Shown: piece by piece, positions 1 through 7,467 of the stretch | Numbering within the stretch: position 1 is the stretch's first letter | How the letters are laid out: each line of letters begins with the position of its first letter | NCBI GenBank assembly: GCA_030603695.1 | Contig: JAUVXF010000028.1 | Span: 1-32,148 of the forward strand | Direction: 5' to 3' | Length of the DNA stretch: 32,148 bases | From: Natronohydrobacter sp. | GTDB lineage: Bacteria; Pseudomonadota; Alphaproteobacteria; Rhodobacterales; Rhodobacteraceae | Translations under genes and position numbers: made by a program | Notes under the pieces: model-generated | Seen by the model: the letters and a program-made list of their open reading frames with translations, nothing else | Database searches by the model: none | What the model was told of the DNA's origin: nothing

Positions 1-137
1 AAAAACACCGTAGCGCCTCAACCCAGTCCGCAACCAACAACGTTCCCGCCGCCGGTGAAGCGCTATCTAGATAACACACCAACAAGGCGCAACCCCAAAA
101 TTCACACCAACACCAAAAAAATGGAAACAGGGCAGTT

Positions 138-869
138 TTACCGGCAATGAGGGCCATTTCGGTGCTGCGCGGTGTCGTAATGGAAATGGGAGTCATGACG
201 CCCGTCAGAACCGGGGCCAAGCGTTGTGCCGAATGTGCCACAAGCCGCGCGGTGCATCTGGCGCAAGGCCCGCGCATGGCGCGAGCCACGCCAGTCACGC
301 GCGACGCTGATCTGTGTTCCATCAGCCAGCTGGATGGCGCTGATATCGATCGCGCGCCCGCGCCCATGCTCTGAGATTCGCGCACCGGCCATGTTGTTGC
401 GCGGCCTACAGACGTAATGGGCCGCCACCTGCAAGCCCGCGACGCCGCCCCCTGAACGCCCAACAGCGGGCCTGACACCGCGTTGCACCCAGCGGTGCAG
501 CGCCGTTGCCGTTTCGCAATCCATGATTGCGGCTTGCGACAGCTTTACCCCGTCCACATGTGTCACCCGCACGGGTGCGGCCACGCCGCAGCCCGCAACA
601 GCCGATGTGATGGGGGGAATCACCTCGCCCTGAATGCCCCTGATTCCGCACAGATTGCCCGCAGCGCGCGCACCTGTCACAGCGCGCGGGGTCTGGCCCC
701 GAAAAGATGCATTCTGAAACGGGTTGAGGCGCGACATCAATCCGCCGCCCTCTCTTGGCAGATCACCAACAATCGGCAAAGCCAGACCACCGCGATTCGC
801 AGGCCGATCAGAGCCGCATCCCCCTACCCCAATGGCAAGAATCACCCCGATCAGCGCAAACCGCCGCAT
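138..869 (-). CDS. Extensin-like C-terminal domain lipoprotein
   Basis: Predicted exported protein of 243 residues with an extensin-like C-terminal domain. The start at 869 was chosen because AAGGGGAG lies just upstream and translation begins MRRFALIGVILAIGVGGCG, a lipoprotein signal peptide with a lipobox ending at Cys. Longer in-frame starts would place this signal peptide internally. The C-terminal half carries family-typical blocks, SEHGRGRAIDISA (near residue 165) and HDSHFHYD close to the end, whose His and Asp residues resemble a D,D-peptidase-like metal site. Two Cys in the domain could form a disulfide. The gene begins 13 bp after tyrC ends, so it is probably the last gene of that run. 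A cell-envelope role is inferred from the lipoprotein signal; the substrate is unknown. Confidence 0.8.
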   Translation of the reverse strand: MRRFALIGVILAIGVGGCGSDRPANRGGLALPIVGDLPREGGGLMSRLNPFQNASFRGQTPRAVTGARAAGNLCGIRGIQGEVIPPITSAVAGCGVAAPVRVTHVDGVKLSQAAIMDCETATALHRWVQRGVRPAVGRSGGGVAGLQVAAHYVCRPRNNMAGARISEHGRGRAIDISAIQLADGTQISVARDWRGSRHARALRQMHRAACGTFGTTLGPGSDGRHDSHFHYDTAQHRNGPHCR

Positions 870-882
870 CGCGTCGCTCCCC

Positions 883-1797
883 TTATTGGCGGACACGCCC
901 GAAATCTGGGGCGTCGGTATCTTGGCCGGCATCAATGATGCTGCGCCGAATCGCCCGTGTCCGTGTAAAATAATCGTGTAACAATGCGCCATCGCCCTGC
1001 CGTATGGCGCGCTGTAGGGCAAAAAGTTCTTCTGTGAATCGGCCCAGAATTTCGAGTGTGGCCTCTTTGTTTGTCAGAAAGACATCGCGCCACATGGTTG
1101 GGTCTGATGCCGCGATTCGGGTGAAATCCCGAAAGCCCGCGGCGGAATATTTGATCACTTCACTATCTGTTACGCGGCGCAGATCATCGGCCACGCCCAC
1201 CATTGTATAGGCAATAAGGTGCGGGGTGTGACTGGTTACAGCCAGCACCAGATCATGATGGGGGGCATCCATCAGATCGACATTGGCCCCCATCCCCCGC
1301 CAGAGCTGTTCCAGCCGCGCCAAGGCATCTGCATCGCAGCCCTCGCTTGGGGTCAGGATGCACCAGCGATTATCGAATAATTCTGCAAAGCCAGATCGCG
1401 GGCCGGAATGTTCCGTGCCTGCCAGTGGGTGTCCGGGAATGAAATGCACGCCCTCCGGCATATGCGGGGCGACAGCATCAATCACCGCCTGCTTGACAGA
1501 GCCGACATCCGTGACCGTGGCGCCGGGTTGCAGATGCGGCGCAATTTCGCGCGCGACATCTTCCATCGCGCCGACTGGCACGCAAAGCACAACCAGATCA
1601 GCGCCTTTCACGGCATCGGCTGCCGTATCATACACGCGGTCTACAATCGCGATATCGCGCGCGATATCGCGCGTTTCCGCCGAACGCGCTGTGCCAACGC
1701 ATTCGCTCGCCAGCCCCCCCCGGCGCAGTGCATGCGCCATGGAAGAGGCGATCAGCCCCAGCCCGATAAAAGCCACGCGCTGATAGAGCACCGTCAT
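883..1797 (-). CDS. tyrC: Prephenate/arogenate dehydrogenase
   Basis: A 304-residue NAD(P)-dependent dehydrogenase of the TyrA/TyrC family. It oxidatively decarboxylates prephenate or arogenate in tyrosine biosynthesis, in the cytoplasm. The N terminus has a Rossmann nucleotide-binding loop ([12 protein letters not shown], residues 8-19). The catalytic-domain blocks [16 protein letters not shown] (about residues 117-132) and [10 protein letters not shown] (near 188) are conserved in the family. The start overlaps the hisC stop by 4 bp (ATGA), so the two genes are translationally coupled. HisC-type enzymes can also transaminate aromatic precursors, which suits the pairing. A short RDIA tandem repeat lies near residue 45. 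Whether prephenate or arogenate is preferred cannot be decided from sequence. Confidence 0.92.
   Translation of the reverse strand: MTVLYQRVAFIGLGLIASSMAHALRRGGLASECVGTARSAETRDIARDIAIVDRVYDTAADAVKGADLVVLCVPVGAMEDVAREIAPHLQPGATVTDVGSVKQAVIDAVAPHMPEGVHFIPGHPLAGTEHSGPRSGFAELFDNRWCILTPSEGCDADALARLEQLWRGMGANVDLMDAPHHDLVLAVTSHTPHLIAYTMVGVADDLRRVTDSEVIKYSAAGFRDFTRIAASDPTMWRDVFLTNKEATLEILGRFTEELFALQRAIRQGDGALLHDYFTRTRAIRRSIIDAGQDTDAPDFGRVRQ
1648..1671. repeat. 24-bp perfect palindrome inside tyrC
   Basis: Two adjacent copies of CGCGATATCGCG form a perfect palindrome. On the coding strand it encodes a tandem RDIARDIA in TyrC, just after the Rossmann beta-strand pair. It probably arose by a 12-bp duplication within the gene. 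Confidence 0.8.
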
Positions 1798-2900
1798 CCT
1801 TGCTGCTCCGCCAATGTCTGGCGTTCCATAAACGCGGCAATCACATGGGCCACCCGGCGGCAGGCAGATTCGTCACCAACAGTGATGCGCAGCGCCTCTG
1901 GCAGCCCGTAGCTGGCCACTTGCCGCACAATCAACCCTTCGGCCATCAATGCCGCATTGCAGGCTTCGGCCTGCGCGACAGATGCAAACCGGGCCAGCAC
2001 AAAATTGGCCAGCGAGCGATCGGTGGGCACGCCCAATTCATTCAGCCGGTCTGCCAGCCAATCGCGCAGACGCGCATTCTCGGATAGAGAGCGGGCGATA
2101 TGGGCGCTGTCACCCAATGCGGCCTCTGCCACATCCAACTGGATATTGGACAGGTTGAACGGCCCACGCACGCGGTTGAGAACATCAATCACATGCTGCG
2201 GCCCATAGCCCCAGCCCACGCGCAACCCGCCAAGGCCATAGAGCTTGGAGAAGGTGCGCGTCATCACCACATTGTCGCGCGCATCCACCAGCGCCGCGCC
2301 GCCATCATAGCCTTCGGCATATTCGGCATAGGCCCCGTCCAGCACCAACAGCACGCGCGGCGGCAAGGATTCGGCCAGCCGCGTAATTTCCGACAGGGGA
2401 ACCATTGTGCCTGTGGGGTTGTTGGGATTGGCAATAAAGACCAGCTTTGTGCGCTCTGTCACTGCGGCCAGCAGGGCATCAATATCGGTGGTGCGGTCTT
2501 GCTCTGGCGCGGCAACCGGGGTTGCCCCTGCCGCAAGCGCAGAGATGCGATACATCAAAAAGCCATGCTGGCTGTAAAGCACCTCATCGCCCGGCCCGGC
2601 ATAGGCTTGGCACAGGAAGGTTATAATCTCGTCCGAGCCAGCGCCGCAGATAATGCGCGCGCTATCCAGCCCGAAATGGGCACCCAGTGCGGCGCGCAAG
2701 CTGGCATGATCCGTAGAGGGGTAGCGGTGCAGATCATGCCCCGCACGCGCATAGGCCAGACGCGCCATATCGCCAGCCCCAAAAGGGTTTTCATTGGAAG
2801 AAAGCTTTACCACATCATCACGCCCGGCAATCTTGGACGTTCCGCCCTGATAGAGGGCTATATCCAGAATGCCCGGCTGTGGGCGAATGGTCGGGTGCAT
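1794..2900 (-). CDS. hisC: Histidinol-phosphate aminotransferase
   Basis: A 368-residue PLP-dependent class I/II aminotransferase, normally converting imidazole-acetol phosphate and glutamate to histidinol phosphate. Visible marks are the N-terminal [12 protein letters not shown] block, the [11 protein letters not shown]-phosphate region (near residue 87), the NPNNPTGT block (near 160), and the PLP-lysine motif [20 protein letters not shown] (near 215). ATG at 2900 is preceded by AAGG at suitable distance. It overlaps tyrC by 4 bp downstream. It lies 117 bp after the EamA permease gene, so it may share a transcript or have its own promoter there. Coupling to tyrC suggests the enzyme may also serve aromatic amino acid transamination, as reported for some HisC proteins. 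Confidence 0.93.
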   Translation of the reverse strand: MHPTIRPQPGILDIALYQGGTSKIAGRDDVVKLSSNENPFGAGDMARLAYARAGHDLHRYPSTDHASLRAALGAHFGLDSARIICGAGSDEIITFLCQAYAGPGDEVLYSQHGFLMYRISALAAGATPVAAPEQDRTTDIDALLAAVTERTKLVFIANPNNPTGTMVPLSEITRLAESLPPRVLLVLDGAYAEYAEGYDGGAALVDARDNVVMTRTFSKLYGLGGLRVGWGYGPQHVIDVLNRVRGPFNLSNIQLDVAEAALGDSAHIARSLSENARLRDWLADRLNELGVPTDRSLANFVLARFASVAQAEACNAALMAEGLIVRQVASYGLPEALRITVGDESACRRVAHVIAAFMERQTLAEQQG

Positions 2901-3017
2901 GTCTGTTGCTGCCTTGTTACCTTGCTTGCGCTCGTCTTAGCGCTGCAATCGGTATGAGGCCAGCGCCTTGGCAAGTTTTTTTCATCCTGCGCCGGCGCGT
3001 TGCCTTTGTGCCGCGCC

Positions 3018-4007
3018 TTAATGCGTATCATCGCCAGAGGGATCATCCAGTTTACCCAACTGGCTGGCGCGCGGAAACGTGCCCGTATCGGTGCGCGTGC
3101 GCGTGGCCAGAACCGGGCGGTTTTCAGACACATTGGCACGGTCTTCGCGCATGACAATGTAAATCCCGCTGGCAATGATCACGCCTGCGCCCAGAATGGT
3201 GAACAGATCAACCCGCTCGCTGAAGAAAAACGCGCCAAAAATAACCGCCCATATCATCTGCGAATATTGCATGGGCGCGATCTGATAGGCGGGCGCGCGT
3301 TTATAGGCGGCAATCACGCAGATACTGGCAATCAGCGCGAGCACGGCCATCAGGGCCAAAGCGCCAAAATCTTCTAATGGCATGGGCTTATAGACAAAGG
3401 GCAGTGCGGCCCCCATGATGAACAGATTGGCCATCATCGGATATAGCAGCAACACGACATTGCGTTCTTCCGCCCCGATCTTGCGCACGATGATAGAGGC
3501 GAAAGCACTGGAAAACGCGCCCAGCATGGCAGCCAGATGGCCAAGGCCAAGCCCTTCGCCCTGCCCCGGCCGCAGCACGATCAGCACACCGACCAACCCC
3601 AGCACAACCGCAGCCCCCCGATGTATGCCCACACGCTCGCCCAGAATTGGCACAGACAAGGCGGTAATCAGCAGCGGCGTGGCAAAGAGAATGGCATAGG
3701 TCTGCGCCAAGGGCAGCACCGAAAAGGCATAGAATACCGATACCCCTGTCACCACAGCCGCAAAAGTGCGCAAAGCTGTCCAGCCGGGGCGGCGGGGCAG
3801 AAGATTGCCATCCGTGGGATCGCGCATCAGCAGGAACATAGCCAACGGCAAGCCCAGAAGCACGCTGAAAAACACGATCTGAACGGGCGAATATGTGCCG
3901 CCCAGAAGTTTTACGATCACATCATGCGCAGAAAAGAGCGCAAAGGCCGTAAGCGCAAGCATCGGGCCGGCAAAAGCAGATTGGCTAAGGCGATTGAATG
4001 CAGACAT
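3018..4007 (-). CDS. EamA/DMT-family permease
   Basis: A 329-residue inner-membrane protein of the drug/metabolite transporter superfamily. The sequence shows about ten hydrophobic segments arranged as two EamA repeats (roughly residues 12-145 and 160-290), with a conserved Pro-Gly or Gly-Glu-Arg loop at the end of each (ILGERVG near 120, FFSERVD near 265). The C-terminal tail of about 35 residues is hydrophilic and probably cytoplasmic. The substrate is unknown; family members export amino acids, nucleobases or other metabolites. It sits between the ygfZ-like gene (50 bp upstream) and hisC (117 bp downstream) on the same strand. Confidence 0.85.
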   Translation of the reverse strand: MSAFNRLSQSAFAGPMLALTAFALFSAHDVIVKLLGGTYSPVQIVFFSVLLGLPLAMFLLMRDPTDGNLLPRRPGWTALRTFAAVVTGVSVFYAFSVLPLAQTYAILFATPLLITALSVPILGERVGIHRGAAVVLGLVGVLIVLRPGQGEGLGLGHLAAMLGAFSSAFASIIVRKIGAEERNVVLLLYPMMANLFIMGAALPFVYKPMPLEDFGALALMAVLALIASICVIAAYKRAPAYQIAPMQYSQMIWAVIFGAFFFSERVDLFTILGAGVIIASGIYIVMREDRANVSENRPVLATRTRTDTGTFPRASQLGKLDDPSGDDTH

Positions 4008-4057
4008 GGCGGCCCCGACTGGACTTCGCTACCGCTAACATGGGGCCTGAGGCAGTT

Positions 4058-4813
4058 TCAAGCAGGTTCAGTGTTTGCCAGCCAGAACAGCCGCGCCCCT
4101 TCGGCCTGCATTTCACCTGCGGCGCGATCAAAGCGCAAATAGGCAATTGCCTTGCCATCCGCTTGGGTAAAGACATGGCCCGCCGGCTTGCCTTCGGCCA
4201 TGATCTCTGCCCCAACGGGGGCGCGCCCTTCGATTGCCACAGTCACCAGACCTTTGCGCAGGCTGGTTTTATGCTGCATCCGCGCTGTCACCTCTTGGCC
4301 GACATAGCAGCCCTTGCGGAAATCCACACCGTGCAGACGGTCAAACCCGGCCTCCAGTATGAAGGTTTCATTGGGCTGCAACTCTATCCCCGATTCCGGG
4401 ATGCAATGGGCCACGCGCAGCGCGTCCCAATCCGTGCCATCATCAGGCAGCGCCTGGCCATATAACCGCCAGCCAAGCGCCGGGTGGCGCGGATCGGGCA
4501 GCGCGCCTGCTGGCGCGGGGCCAGTGCCCCGGCTGACAGGGTGATCCAGCTGCGCAATAGACACCTGCGCGCGCAGCCTGAACACCGCCAGACGGCGCAG
4601 CAACTCCGCCGCAAGCGGCGCGGCGACATCCAACCAGATCACGCCGTCAGGCCGCGCGACCAGAAAGAAATCGGCAAGATACTTGCCTTGCGGGGTCAGA
4701 AATGCGGCATAGACAATGCCGTCACGCTCCAGCTTGCGCAGGTCGTTTGTCACCAGCCCTTGCAGAAATTTTGTCGCATCCTGCCCGGAAACTTCGATGA
4801 TAGCGCGCGTCAT
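4058..4813 (-). CDS. ygfZ: YgfZ/GcvT-domain folate-binding protein
   Basis: A 251-residue protein of the YgfZ family, related to the aminomethyltransferase GcvT. Family members bind tetrahydrofolate and help assemble or repair certain Fe-S enzymes. The signature KGCYVGQEVTARM, with its conserved Cys, is near residue 165, preceded by the FILEAGFDRLHGVDFR block. The N terminus (IEVSGQDATKFLQGLVTNDL) is the usual folate-fold entry. ATG at 4813 was chosen because GAGGCAG precedes it and the protein then starts exactly where the family starts; the in-frame extension to 4975 runs across the upstream hairpin and the end of the pirin gene. It lies 68 bp after the pirin gene. Confidence 0.9.
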   Translation of the reverse strand: MTRAIIEVSGQDATKFLQGLVTNDLRKLERDGIVYAAFLTPQGKYLADFFLVARPDGVIWLDVAAPLAAELLRRLAVFRLRAQVSIAQLDHPVSRGTGPAPAGALPDPRHPALGWRLYGQALPDDGTDWDALRVAHCIPESGIELQPNETFILEAGFDRLHGVDFRKGCYVGQEVTARMQHKTSLRKGLVTVAIEGRAPVGAEIMAEGKPAGHVFTQADGKAIAYLRFDRAAGEMQAEGARLFWLANTEPA

Positions 4814-4851
4814 ATCTGCCTCTTGCCTGTTGCCGCACGATAGATAGGCAG

Positions 4852-4878
4852 CGCGGCCCCTGCCGAACAGGGGCCGCG
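4852..4878 (-). terminator. Strong hairpin after the pirin gene
   Basis: A perfect 11-bp stem (CGCGGCCCCTG paired with CAGGGGCCGCG, loop CCGAA) begins 3 bp beyond the pirin stop. No U-tract follows on the minus strand, so it may be a processing or RNA-stabilising hairpin instead of a classical intrinsic terminator. Confidence 0.6.
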
Positions 4879-4881
4879 TGT

Positions 4882-5793
4882 TCAATGCGCAGCCTTGATG
4901 AAGGTGCCGTTGCGCAAATCGCGCATGGCTTGCTGGATTTCCTCGCGCGTGTTCATCACGATGGGGCCATGCCATGCCACTGGCTCTTGCAGCGGCGCGC
5001 CAGAGATCAGCAGAAACCGCACGCCCTGCTCACCCGCCTGCACTGTCACCTCATCGCCTGTGCCAAAGCGGATCAGCGTGCGATCCCCCGACATGTCGCG
5101 AATATTCACCTCTTGCCCCATCACCTCTTTTTCCAGCAGCACGCCTGTTGGCTGAGAGGCATCGGCAAAGGCGCCCGACCCGGCAAAAACATAGGCGAAG
5201 GCGCGGCGATAGGTATCCACCTTGAAGGTTTTGCGCACCCCCGGCGGAACAGAGATATCCAGATATTGCGGATCGGCGGCAATGCCATCCACCGGCCCGC
5301 GCTTGCCCCAGAATTCTCCGACAATCACGCGCACTTTGGTGCCGTCGTCATCAATGACCTCGGAAATATCCTTGCCCTTCACATCCTGATAGCGCGGCGC
5401 TGTCATTTTCAGACTGCCGGGCAGATTTGCCCAAAGCTGAAACCCGTGCATCTGCCCCTTGGCATTGCCGCGCGGCATTTCCTGATGCAAGATGCCAGAT
5501 CCGGCAGTCATCCATTGCACATCACCCGCCCCCAGCGTGCCGCGATTGCCAAGGCTGTCGCCATGATCCACCTCTCCGGCCAGCACATAGGTTATGGTTT
5601 CAATCCCGCGATGCGGATGCCAGGGAAACCCGCGCAGGAAATGTTCGGGGATATCGTTGCGGAAATCATCGAACAGCAAAAAGGGGTCAAGCTCTGTCGG
5701 GTCTTGAAACCCGAATGCCCGGTGCAGATGCACCCCGGCCCCTTCCAAGGTAGGCTGTGCCTTGCGGCTTTCCATGACAGGACGAATGGACAT
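4882..5793 (-). CDS. Pirin family protein
   Basis: A 303-residue bicupin of the pirin family, cytoplasmic, with a mononuclear metal site. Some members act as quercetin dioxygenases and others as redox-sensing cofactors. The metal ligands are visible in the N-terminal cupin: HPHRG (near residue 58) and the paired HQE in GSGILHQEMP (near 102), matching the His-His-His-Glu set. ATG at 5793 was chosen because GGGAGAAG lies 6 bp upstream; a start 33 bp earlier has no such signal. The C-terminal pirin_C part ends in an I-M-N-T-R-E-E-I-Q-Q-A region typical of the family. The gene stands downstream of the candidate SRP RNA region, which is on the other strand. Confidence 0.9.
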   Translation of the reverse strand: MSIRPVMESRKAQPTLEGAGVHLHRAFGFQDPTELDPFLLFDDFRNDIPEHFLRGFPWHPHRGIETITYVLAGEVDHGDSLGNRGTLGAGDVQWMTAGSGILHQEMPRGNAKGQMHGFQLWANLPGSLKMTAPRYQDVKGKDISEVIDDDGTKVRVIVGEFWGKRGPVDGIAADPQYLDISVPPGVRKTFKVDTYRRAFAYVFAGSGAFADASQPTGVLLEKEVMGQEVNIRDMSGDRTLIRFGTGDEVTVQAGEQGVRFLLISGAPLQEPVAWHGPIVMNTREEIQQAMRDLRNGTFIKAAH

Positions 5794-5869
5794 GCGCTTC
5801 TCCCATTTGCGAACGCTTCTGCCCAATAAATCTGCCCGATTTGCCCAGAATACAACCCGCCACCTGCGA

Positions 5870-6012
5870 ACTGGCGGTGTTCACCAATGCACAAAGGCTT
5901 GATGCGCCGGCTCTCGCTCAGGCCCTCCAAGTCAGGTTTGCCCGGAAGCAGGTTGCCAAACCACACCCCACTGGCCATGCCGCACCATCCAACGCCATGA
6001 CGCCTTGCGCTT
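5870..6012 (+). ncRNA. ffs: Candidate signal recognition particle RNA (4.5S type)
   Basis: A gene-free stretch contains GTCAGG (5931-5936) and GGAAGCAG (5944-5951) separated by exactly 7 nt. This is the spacing of the two sides of the conserved symmetric loop in SRP RNA domain IV, where SRP54/Ffh binds. Flanking bases can pair on both sides (for example CAA with TTG next to the loop, GCCGG with CTGGC, and GATG with CATC further out). The hairpin tip differs from the usual GGAA tetraloop. A weak CCCG/CGGG hairpin followed by GTGTTTT lies near 6018-6040. The ends given are approximate. The fold was judged by eye and pairs imperfectly away from the loop, so this is a candidate only. Confidence 0.45.
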
Positions 6013-6070
6013 TCAACCCGGTTTATGCGGGATAGTGTTTTATCCTTATGGGTTTTGCCAGCTGGCAGAG

Positions 6071-6286
6071 CTAGGCAAAAAGCCAAAGCAGTACAAAGGC
6101 CATCCCCCCCCCTGCCACCAGCCATAGACCGCCAGCACGCGGCATGCGGCCTTGTGCTACGGGACGGGCGCGTTTCCGGTGCCGGGCGGCCGGATTTCGC
6201 GTTTCCTGCACAAAGCCCTTCAAACTGTCATCGCTTGGGCCAAGAGCATTGGAATGGGTTTGTGCGTTCACCTTATGGCGCAGCAT
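6071..6286 (-). CDS. Possible small tail-anchored protein, unrecognised
   Basis: An ORF of 71 residues with a hydrophilic, basic middle (RHRKRARPVAQGRMPR) and one hydrophobic segment at the very C terminus (GGLWLVAGGGMAFVLLWLFA), the layout of a tail-anchored membrane peptide. I do not recognise it. The open frame extends upstream without a convincing start; ATG at 6286 has only a weak GGA ahead of it. A run of nine G (6104-6112, coding strand) encodes the triple Gly of the membrane segment, so one slipped base would change its end. It could be non-coding sequence that happens to be open. Confidence 0.3.
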   Translation of the reverse strand: MLRHKVNAQTHSNALGPSDDSLKGFVQETRNPAARHRKRARPVAQGRMPRAGGLWLVAGGGMAFVLLWLFA

Positions 6287-6561
6287 TTCCAATCTGCGCG
6301 CCGAACGCAATTTTGGCCAACGCGTCCAGACTTCGCGCGGGCTGGAGGGTGGCAGGGCCACCTTGACGGGGTTTGCCACAATGCCCACCCGCGCCTGACG
6401 GAGCGCTAGGCGCCTGTCCCAATCCTCAGCCCGACCAATGCCTGCATTCTGGCTTTGCATCCCACACCTGCTTATTCTGCATTTACACCCATCACCTAGC
6501 ACCCAAAGTTTTAACATCACACTAAGGCGAGGGCCGAAATCACCAATTTTGGCGCGCATAA

Positions 6562-6900
6562 TCACCGCCGTTTTGCCCGCCGTGCGCCGGGCACTTTGGA
6601 CGAAAACTCCGGGGGCCGTTTTGCGACCCAAGCGGCAAAGGCCGCCAGCCGTGGATGCCCCAAAAGCGCTGCGATGGTGTTATACTGGCGTGCCAACGCG
6701 CTCTCACTCAGGGTTGCATGGATTTCACGGTGGCAAATGTGGTGCAACAAGACAACCGGCCCGCCCTTGCCGCCCCGCAGCTTTGGAATAAGATGATGCA
6801 AGCTTTGAGGCACATGGGGTGGGATCGGCCTTGCGCATAAGGGGCAGATGGGAAAATCGCCTTCACTGCCATCCTGTGCCGGGATCTTGTGCTGTTGCAT
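6562..6900 (-). CDS. Small HNH endonuclease-family protein
   Basis: A 112-residue HNH-domain protein. The N-terminal part has a CPLC zinc knuckle (CPLCARPIPP, near residue 19) followed by a beta-beta-alpha-metal core: LHHLIPKLRGGKGG, then LLHHICHREIH. This gives the His-His pair, the central His in place of Asn, and the terminal His. A basic tail (GARRAKRR) may contact nucleic acid. It fits a group of short stand-alone HNH proteins found widely in alphaproteobacteria, whose role is not settled. ATG at 6900 follows AGGG. It is divergent from the NTF2-like gene at 6985. No methylase or phage genes are nearby, so neither a restriction nor a homing role is supported here. Confidence 0.8.
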   Translation of the reverse strand: MQQHKIPAQDGSEGDFPICPLCARPIPPHVPQSLHHLIPKLRGGKGGPVVLLHHICHREIHATLSESALARQYNTIAALLGHPRLAAFAAWVAKRPPEFSSKVPGARRAKRR

Positions 6901-6984
6901 TGGTAGCCCTGCGGTAACAAAATTGCGAGATCATGTCTGGCCGTGCCACGCAGATGCTGGCATATTGAATACAGGAGGGGCAAG

Positions 6985-7380
6985 ATGCAGACAGACACAT
7001 CCAGCGATACCGCGAAAATTGCGCTTTTGTTCCATAAGTGGAATGACGCGCTGCAATCCGGGCAGGCAGAAAATGTTGCCGCACTCTATGCGCCCGATGC
7101 CATTCTTGTGCCAACATTCGTGAACGAGATTCTGGACACCCCCAGCGCGATAATCACTTATTTCAACACTCTCATGCCCCGCCAGCCCAGCAGCAAAATC
7201 ATCACCCAGAATATCCGCCATTTCGGCCCTATTGCCATAAATTCCGGGTTGTATGATTTTTCACTTGCCACAGATGGCACAGAAACAGAACTTCAGGCCC
7301 GGTTTACATTCGTCTATCGCCAAGACCCGGATGGCTGGAAGATTATCGAACATCACTCTTCCATATTGCCCCAAGCCTAA
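6985..7380 (+). CDS. NTF2-like (SgcJ/EcaC-type) domain protein
   Basis: A 131-residue single-domain protein of the NTF2/DUF4440 superfamily. The pattern KIALLFHKWNDALQSGQAENVAALYAPDAILVPT, the mid-domain ITYF helix and the C-terminal WKIIEHHSS strand are typical of these alpha-plus-beta cone folds, which serve as small-molecule-binding or isomerase-like scaffolds. ATG at 6985 follows an excellent AGGAGGGG; the longer in-frame start at 6943 has none. There is no signal peptide, so it is cytoplasmic. The substrate and reaction cannot be told from sequence. It precedes the aminopeptidase gene by 87 bp. Confidence 0.8.
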   Translation: MQTDTSSDTAKIALLFHKWNDALQSGQAENVAALYAPDAILVPTFVNEILDTPSAIITYFNTLMPRQPSSKIITQNIRHFGPIAINSGLYDFSLATDGTETELQARFTFVYRQDPDGWKIIEHHSSILPQA

Positions 7381-7467
7381 GCACAGCCCACATACCGCAA
7401 AGGCAGCTTGCCTGTAGGCGCTGGCTGGCTACTCTTGCGGCGCCCCCGAACAAAGGCACAGTATAAC

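Noticed and set aside
1-137. Left-end non-coding stretch
   Set aside because: No convincing ORF, RNA or terminator could be seen; likely part of an intergenic region continuing outside the window.
5592-6125. Minus-strand frame upstream of the pirin gene
   Set aside because: It runs across the pirin start in another frame and across the candidate SRP RNA; no family features or start signal.
7395-7440. CCGCAA...TTGCGG inverted repeat between the NTF2-like and aminopeptidase genes
   Set aside because: Only 6-bp arms around a 34-bp interior; too weak to call a regulatory site or terminator.
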